Positions 7,076-11,036 of a stretch of 11,036 bases of DNA are shown here, piece by piece. Numbering within the stretch: position 1 is the stretch's first letter; the number at the start of each line of letters is the position of its first letter. The stretch is from NCBI GenBank assembly GCA_029259935.1, contig JAJDEH010000245.1:1-11036 (forward strand). Direction: 5' to 3'. The position numbers were made by a program, and so were the translations under genes. The notes beneath the pieces are model-generated. The model made no database searches. It was not told the DNA's origin and saw nothing but the letters and a program-made list of their open reading frames with translations. Origin of the DNA: Planctomycetota bacterium (GTDB taxonomy: Bacteria > Planctomycetota > Planctomycetia > Pirellulales > Pirellulaceae).

Positions 7076-7475
7076 TGACCTGATAACTCACGTAGCCTAG
7101 AGCGATCACATGGCGTGGCCGGATTATGAAATCTCCGCGCGTTGCCCACAAGTCACATTATTGACAGCATCCAAAATCGGGCCAGAGCCGATTCGGGAAA
7201 AACGGTCAAGAAATATTGAACCCAGGCGGGGTTCGGTGCGCACTAACAGGGGATCACGGAACAGGCTCTTTTTGCGTTTGAATTTGATGGCGGCTAGCAG
7301 ATTCTGGCCCTCCACGACGGCTGGCCGCTTTTCGGCGCAACTGCCCTGCTGATAAGGGTTTGACAGCACGGCCCCAACTCGGCATCATATCCCCATCGTG
7401 CGTCCAATTGGTGTTCCATCGCCACGAGGCGGGAACTTTTGACGAATCATTCGCGTCTGTAATTTCGGAGCGGTT
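7076..7475. other. Divergent intergenic region
   Basis: No gene is supported in this 400-bp stretch. It separates the minus-strand pair from the plus-strand sigma operon. It holds the probable sigma-operon promoter (7360-7388), a small hairpin AATCGG/CCGATT near 7176-7194, and a GCACTAAC (near 7238) that loosely resembles an attC R'' box. No matching L'/R' half was found for that box. Confidence 0.5.
7360..7388 (+). promoter_or_regulatory. Candidate promoter of the ECF sigma operon
   Basis: A perfect TTGACA (7360-7365), a 17-nt spacer and CATCAT (7383-7388) precede the GTG at 7476 by about 90 nt. The -10 is only a partial match to TATAAT. ECF operons are often autoregulated from a different promoter type, so this may be the housekeeping promoter only. 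Confidence 0.4.
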
Positions 7476-8057
7476 GTGAAGAAAGACGACGCGCAATTCG
7501 ACGACGCGCAACTCATTGAGCAATCCCTCAATGGCGACTCGGCGGCATTTGGCCAGTTGGTCCGTAAATACCAGGACCGTCTGTACAATACCGTTGTGCA
7601 CGTCGTGGGGTGCCGTGAGCAGGCTGAAGACGTGGTACAAGATGCCTTCGTCCAGGCCTACGTCAAGCTGCATACCTTTCAAGGGAACAGCGCCTTCTAC
7701 ACCTGGCTCTACAGGATAGCTTTCAACACGGCGATCAGTCACCAACGGCGCAAGAAGGTTGAAGTTTCCGTGGATCTAAGTCGCGAACAGTCCGGCACCG
7801 AGCCGATTGATTCTGGTGATGGTCCTGGTGACCGCATCGAACGTGAGGAAAGAGTGGTGATGGTTCGCCAAGCGCTGGATGTGCTCAGCGAACAGCATCG
7901 CGCGATCCTGGTGCTGCGGGAAATGGAAGGATGCTGTTATGAAACGATTGCAGACATCCTCGACTTGCCGATCGGTACCGTGAGGAGCCGATTGCATCGA
8001 GCGCGACTGCAGTTGCGCGACGAATTGATAGAAGTGTTGCAAGGCGCCGCCGAGTAA
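7476..8057 (+). CDS. ECF RNA polymerase sigma factor (RpoE-like)
   Basis: This 193-residue protein has the two-domain build of extracytoplasmic-function sigma factors. Sigma region 2 spans about 24-92 (AAFGQLVRKYQDRLYNTVVH, then EQAEDVVQDAFVQAY for core binding and FYTWLYRIAFNTAISHQRR for -10 melting). After a charged linker, region 4 spans about 130-183. It contains LSEQHRAILVLREMEG and the helix-turn-helix YETIADILDLPIGTVRSRLH for -35 binding. Start is GTG at 7476 with GGAG at 7467-7470. It is followed after 20 nt by a membrane protein with an anti-sigma N-terminus, forming the usual sigma/anti-sigma operon. The stimulus is unknown. Confidence 0.93.
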   Translation: MKKDDAQFDDAQLIEQSLNGDSAAFGQLVRKYQDRLYNTVVHVVGCREQAEDVVQDAFVQAYVKLHTFQGNSAFYTWLYRIAFNTAISHQRRKKVEVSVDLSREQSGTEPIDSGDGPGDRIEREERVVMVRQALDVLSEQHRAILVLREMEGCCYETIADILDLPIGTVRSRLHRARLQLRDELIEVLQGAAE

Positions 8058-8077
8058 CACAAGAACGGGCCAGAATT

Positions 8078-10108
8078 ATGAACGAGCAATTACCTGATGA
8101 GTTGATCAGTGCGTACCTTGACGGTGAATTAACGTCCGAGGAACAAACGCAAGTCGAACAACTATTGGTGGACAGCGCCGAACATCGACAAACGTTCGAA
8201 GAGCTGCGCGCGCTGCGCAATAGCCTGCAGTCGCTGCCGTCTTTTGGGCTGGGCGACGACTTCGCCGACCGCGTGGTGCAACGCGCCAAGCAGGCGGCCG
8301 CATCTGCCGAATCGGGCGACGCCGCATCGGGCGACGCCGGAACCGACGAAACGTCAGACGACCAAGAGCCCGATCATGTGGAGCTGTCCCAGCCAAACCC
8401 TGGCAACCCGCGGGTCGCTCTTGGCGCGATCGCTACCGTGGCCGCGACGCTAATTATCGCAGCGTTCATTGCCTCACATAAGGTCGAACCTGAACACGAC
8501 GGGCTCGCCATCCACGTTGAACAAGGCAAGGCAGCGCCCGCGCAATCAAACAGTGCTACCCTTTCGGACCACCAAGGCGAGGAAATGCGGGAGTTGCCCG
8601 TGAACGGGCTGGTCACCGAGCTTGAAGGTCTTGAACCCAAGGACGATAGTCGCGGTGAAGTGCTGAAGAAACTCAATCGAAATCCCAACGTTCTGGGCCG
8701 GAAGTACAAGGCCGAAGGGAAACCGCAACAAGGCCTGGGGACGAAAAAGCCGGTCTCGTCTACTCCGTCAGAATTTAAACGGGAAGATGCTCCCCATTTG
8801 CAACCGTTCGACGCACCCAGCAAGAAAGCGCGCGATTCAGGTTCGTCGATGAAGCGCAAGGCGTTACCCGGGCGCGGCGGCAGTGGCGGCGTGGATTCCG
8901 TCAAGGAAACCAGAGGCAAAAATTCGCCGGCACCTACCGCTGGGGCGTTCGGCGACCCGTTAGCCGCCGGCACCGCGTTTGCAAGAAGCCAGGCCGAAGA
9001 GGCTCATGTCGATTTTTACATCTTGGTGGTTGACTTCATCCCGACAGCAATTGCCGCCGGAAACCTGGATCGGTCACTGAGACGGAACGGCATCTTGCTG
9101 GGGGCTGCCAACGAAACTCTGGCCCGTGATGAAGTGGCCGGTGGGCAGCTTGCCGAAGTGGCGGACGAAGCCTATTTTCGATCGGCGCAGGATTTGGTCA
9201 GTCGAGAACTGAGCAGGGCGGACATGGCCAAGCAAGTCGAAGCGCTGGACGCATTGGTGGTGGAAGCTTCGCCGCATCAGATCGAGGCGGTGTTCGAGGA
9301 ACTGCATCAAACGGGCGATCTGGTGGCTTTGAATATTGTTCAAGAGCCCAACGCCGCGCGAACCGCAACTCGTGGACGAGAGCTGCAACTCGGTGCCTTC
9401 AACAAAGAAGTTACCAACGGAGCCGTTCGTCCGCTTCGTGAACTCTTCGCCTGGCGGAGGCGGACTCGTGCCGCCGGTCAGCCCCTGGCTGACTCCGAAC
9501 CGTCTGGCAATGAATCCAGGCCGACGGATGCCCAGTCACAGGATCCCAAGCCAGTGGAAACCGCGGCTGGGTCTCGTGCCAAGGTGGCGTCGCGCCTAGG
9601 GGCCGCACCCAAAGACGCGCCGGCACCCGAGAAACCTGGTTCGGCACCCGCGGCGGAGGAACGACTCGGCGGAGGTATTAAACAAGATTCACAAAAGAAG
9701 GCGGGAGCTAGGCGACAATTCGAAGGAGTGGCATCGCGGGTTCCGCTCAACCAACGGGCGACCTTGGAGCTCTTGGCCAAGAACGGCGGCCAGCTTCCGT
9801 TCAATAGAGCGAATCGTGAAGCAAGGAACGAGGTCGAAAAAATCGCCGACAAGGAGTCGAAAGCAGATGAAAACAAGGGAGCCGCGCTAAGTTCTCGATT
9901 CGCCTTGGAAAAAGCGGTCGAAAGGCAAGCCGGAAAGCTCCTCGAATCTCAAATCGCACCTCTTCAGGAACAGGCGGAAGCGGACACTGACGCATTGAGA
10001 AGTTCCGCGCCACCGCAAGACCGGGTTCGCGTGCTGGTTTTCTTACGCGCCAGTCCCTCGCCGCCGGCACCTAGCGCCAGCCCGGCCGCCGAGTCCGCGC
10101 CCAAGTAG
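8078..10108 (+). CDS. Large membrane-anchored anti-sigma factor
   Basis: This 676-residue protein opens with an anti-sigma domain (1-55): PDELISAYLDGELTSEEQTQ, then EQLLVDSAEHRQTFEELRAL. This matches zinc-type anti-sigma domains in shape but lacks the HxxxCxxC ligands, so sigma binding would be zinc-independent. One membrane segment is at about 113-133 (VALGAIATVAATLIIAAFIA). Beyond it comes a long Lys/Pro/Ser/Gly-rich linker (140-300). A compact region follows (about 305-425, HVDFYILVVDFIPTAIAAGN ... GDLVALNIVQEP). Then there is an Ala/Pro/Gln-rich region to the end, closing with DRVRVLVFLR. The N-terminus should face the cytoplasm and hold the sigma factor encoded upstream; the long outer part is the likely sensor. 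Release mechanism is unknown. Confidence 0.85.
   Translation: MNEQLPDELISAYLDGELTSEEQTQVEQLLVDSAEHRQTFEELRALRNSLQSLPSFGLGDDFADRVVQRAKQAAASAESGDAASGDAGTDETSDDQEPDHVELSQPNPGNPRVALGAIATVAATLIIAAFIASHKVEPEHDGLAIHVEQGKAAPAQSNSATLSDHQGEEMRELPVNGLVTELEGLEPKDDSRGEVLKKLNRNPNVLGRKYKAEGKPQQGLGTKKPVSSTPSEFKREDAPHLQPFDAPSKKARDSGSSMKRKALPGRGGSGGVDSVKETRGKNSPAPTAGAFGDPLAAGTAFARSQAEEAHVDFYILVVDFIPTAIAAGNLDRSLRRNGILLGAANETLARDEVAGGQLAEVADEAYFRSAQDLVSRELSRADMAKQVEALDALVVEASPHQIEAVFEELHQTGDLVALNIVQEPNAARTATRGRELQLGAFNKEVTNGAVRPLRELFAWRRRTRAAGQPLADSEPSGNESRPTDAQSQDPKPVETAAGSRAKVASRLGAAPKDAPAPEKPGSAPAAEERLGGGIKQDSQKKAGARRQFEGVASRVPLNQRATLELLAKNGGQLPFNRANREARNEVEKIADKESKADENKGAALSSRFALEKAVERQAGKLLESQIAPLQEQAEADTDALRSSAPPQDRVRVLVFLRASPSPPAPSASPAAESAPK
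8311..8340 (+). repeat. 15-nt tandem duplication in the anti-sigma linker
   Basis: ATCGGGCGACGCCGC and ATCGGGCGACGCCGG stand in tandem, encoding two SGDA-type units in the low-complexity stretch just before the membrane segment. It is in frame, so it changes linker length only. Confidence 0.8.
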
Positions 10109-10163
10109 CGAACTGGTATGATGCTGGTTGAGAAACGGGATTCCATCCAGAAATGGCACCAGC

Positions 10164-10379
10164 ATGTCAGAAGTCAGAATTCGCCTGCGCGACAACGGCC
10201 CCATCGTGGTGGAGGGTCCGATCACGATCGTCGACGCCGAGGGTCACGAGTTCTCCATCCCCACCGACAAGCCGGTCGTCGCCTTGTGCCGCTGCGGCCA
10301 AACCAAGAACCGGCCCTTCTGTGATGGCACGCATCGCGACTGCGGATTTGAAGCTGCGGATCGTGCGCCAGCCAATTGA
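10164..10379 (+). CDS. CDGSH iron-sulfur domain protein
   Basis: This 71-residue protein carries the complete CDGSH signature LCRCGQTKNRPFCDGTH: Cys42, Cys44, Cys53 and His57, the 3Cys-1His ligands of a [2Fe-2S] cluster, with Thr in place of Ser. Small bacterial CDGSH proteins are soluble and probably act in electron transfer or iron-sulfur handling; the partner is unknown. I chose ATG 10164 over an upstream ATG at 10128 because the residues before it (RNGIPSRNGTS) are not family-like. An 8-bp inverted repeat (ATGCTGGT 10121-10128 with ACCAGCAT 10158-10165) covers the start codon. It lies 55 nt after the anti-sigma gene and could be co-transcribed with it. Confidence 0.88.
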   Translation: MSEVRIRLRDNGPIVVEGPITIVDAEGHEFSIPTDKPVVALCRCGQTKNRPFCDGTHRDCGFEAADRAPAN

Positions 10380-10393
10380 AATTGGACAGTCGC

Positions 10394-10813
10394 ATGGGAT
10401 CCTTGGATTCTGAAGAAGCAAACGGGCAAAGCGAACTTCAACGTTCTGCTGCCGAGGGTCGAATCAAGCTGCTGTCCGCGTCTTTCGCCGTGGTGTGCGT
10501 CTGCGTGTTTACGATTATCCAATACAACTTGGCAATCGGACCACAAAAACTGCCCGCCCAGATCGTGCGACTGATTTTAACCTTGTTGCTTTGCGGGGCT
10601 GTTTACGTCGGATCGCGCGCGGCCCATTGGATTTGTGTCGTCCTGTTCTCGATCGGAGTCGCGATGCTGTCGAAGATTCTTCTTACGATGAACAATGTTC
10701 CTTTGCTATTTTATATTTCGATTTCCGCCAACCTGCTGACGTACATCTATTTTCTTTACTTGTTGCTTCTCTCGAAGGATGTAAAGACATTTCTTGAGTC
10801 CAAGCGGTCGTAG
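10394..10813 (+). CDS. Four-TM hypothetical membrane protein
   Basis: I do not recognise a named family for this 139-residue protein. A charged N-terminus (1-25, DSEEANGQSELQRSAAEGR) is followed by hydrophobic segments near 27-45, 55-74, 78-98 and 102-127, then a charged tail (KDVKTFLESKRS). ATG 10394 is preferred. An alternative TTG at 10376 overlaps the CDGSH stop codon as TTGA and would add six residues. The 14-nt gap to the CDGSH gene suggests a shared transcript. No terminator follows. Confidence 0.7.
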   Translation: MGSLDSEEANGQSELQRSAAEGRIKLLSASFAVVCVCVFTIIQYNLAIGPQKLPAQIVRLILTLLLCGAVYVGSRAAHWICVVLFSIGVAMLSKILLTMNNVPLLFYISISANLLTYIYFLYLLLLSKDVKTFLESKRS

Positions 10814-10919
10814 CTCATTCTCCTAATTGCGCCATCTTCGGCCAGCAATGCTCAGCGAATCGTGGAATCTTTTTGAATCCGCTTTTGCCCGACCGACTGA
10901 GGTGGCGCCGAATTGCCGG

Positions 10920-10967
10920 ACACTCCAAGTGCTTAGTTTAGCCGCTAAACTAATTGCAAAGGAGTGT
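10920..10967 (+). repeat. Nested inverted repeat, probable left end or leader of an insertion sequence
   Basis: The outer arms ACACTCC (10920-10926) and GGAGTGT (10961-10967) enclose a 9-bp hairpin, TTAGTTTAG (10933-10941) with CTAAACTAA (10945-10953), loop CCG. The right outer arm holds the GGAG ribosome-binding site of the ORF at 10972, so the fold would mask translation initiation. The GGACACTCC text could also belong to the terminal inverted repeat of the element. The element boundary cannot be fixed because its right end is outside the window. Confidence 0.55.
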
Positions 10968-10971
10968 AACA

Positions 10972-11036
10972 ATGACTCGGAAGTCTACTCGAAAGAAGCG
11001 TCGTTCGAAGCGGCGAGAGTACAGTGATGAACTGAA
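10972..11036 (+). CDS. IS3-like transposase OrfA, N-terminus (cut by window edge)
   Basis: Twenty-one codons are visible (MTRKSTRKKRRSKRREYSDE L) and the frame is open at the edge. The opening (basic residues, then R-x-Y-S-D-E-L) resembles IS3-family OrfA proteins, which commonly start 'M-x-R-K...R-Y-S-x-E-F-K' ahead of a helix-turn-helix. A strong AAAGGAG lies 5-11 nt upstream. Together with the inverted repeat just before it, this suggests an insertion sequence entering from the right. The visible part is too short for certainty. Confidence 0.5.
   Translation, partial: MTRKSTRKKRRSKRREYSDEL

Noticed and set aside
7238..7365. GCACTAAC as a possible R'' for a fourth cassette that starts at 6177
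   Set aside because: It matches the expected CCGCTAAC only in part, and no L' or R' half with proper pairing or spacing follows within 150 bp.
8374..8973. 199-residue minus-strand open frame
   Set aside because: Antisense shadow inside the anti-sigma gene, in GC-rich DNA where such frames are common.
10827..11027. 66-residue plus-strand open frame
   Set aside because: No ribosome-binding site. It overlaps the inverted repeat and the better-supported IS3-like orfA start at 10972.

Overview
The window looks like chromosome from a planctomycete, probably near Pirellulaceae. The signs are a 23S rRNA gene with no 16S gene beside it, short secreted carboxypeptidase-regulatory-like proteins, an ECF sigma factor with a very large low-complexity anti-sigma partner, and many small membrane proteins. 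This placement rests on gene style and layout, not on a database search.

Left part (1-2170, minus strand): the 5' ~1.7 kb of a 23S rRNA gene runs off the left edge. Its 5' end is near 1718. Upstream of it, reading leftwards, are a sigma-70-type promoter (2142-2169), a long nested hairpin (1999-2057) and a good boxA antitermination signal (1945-1957). No 16S or tRNA gene lies between the promoter and the 23S, so this 23S appears to be transcribed by itself, separate from 16S.

Middle left (2531-4208, plus strand): a secreted or anchored carboxypeptidase-regulatory-like protein followed by a strong intrinsic terminator, then an HSL-family alpha/beta-hydrolase with a complete catalytic triad.

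Centre (about 4330-6182): the most notable part. Four sites end in CCGTTRGSCG and are spaced by about 500-670 bp. They flank three one-gene units encoding a DUF2007-plus-membrane protein, a two-TM protein and a PH-like membrane protein. Two of the sites (5436-5577 and 6044-6182) fold like integron attC sites: an R''/R' pair, an L''/L' pair, and one extrahelical C in L''. In two of the three units the leading R' bases are the exact complement of that unit's own trailing R'' box rather than of its neighbour's, which is the signature of circular cassette excision and integration. I read this as a small integron gene-cassette array with no integrase in the window. A minus-strand gene pair (6127-7075) follows, and its last ORF ends inside the fourth site.

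Right part (7360-10813, plus strand): a promoter, an ECF sigma factor, a 676-aa membrane anti-sigma protein without zinc ligands, a CDGSH iron-sulfur protein and a four-TM protein. At the far right edge an IS3-like orfA starts just after a nested inverted repeat, suggesting an insertion sequence that continues beyond the window.
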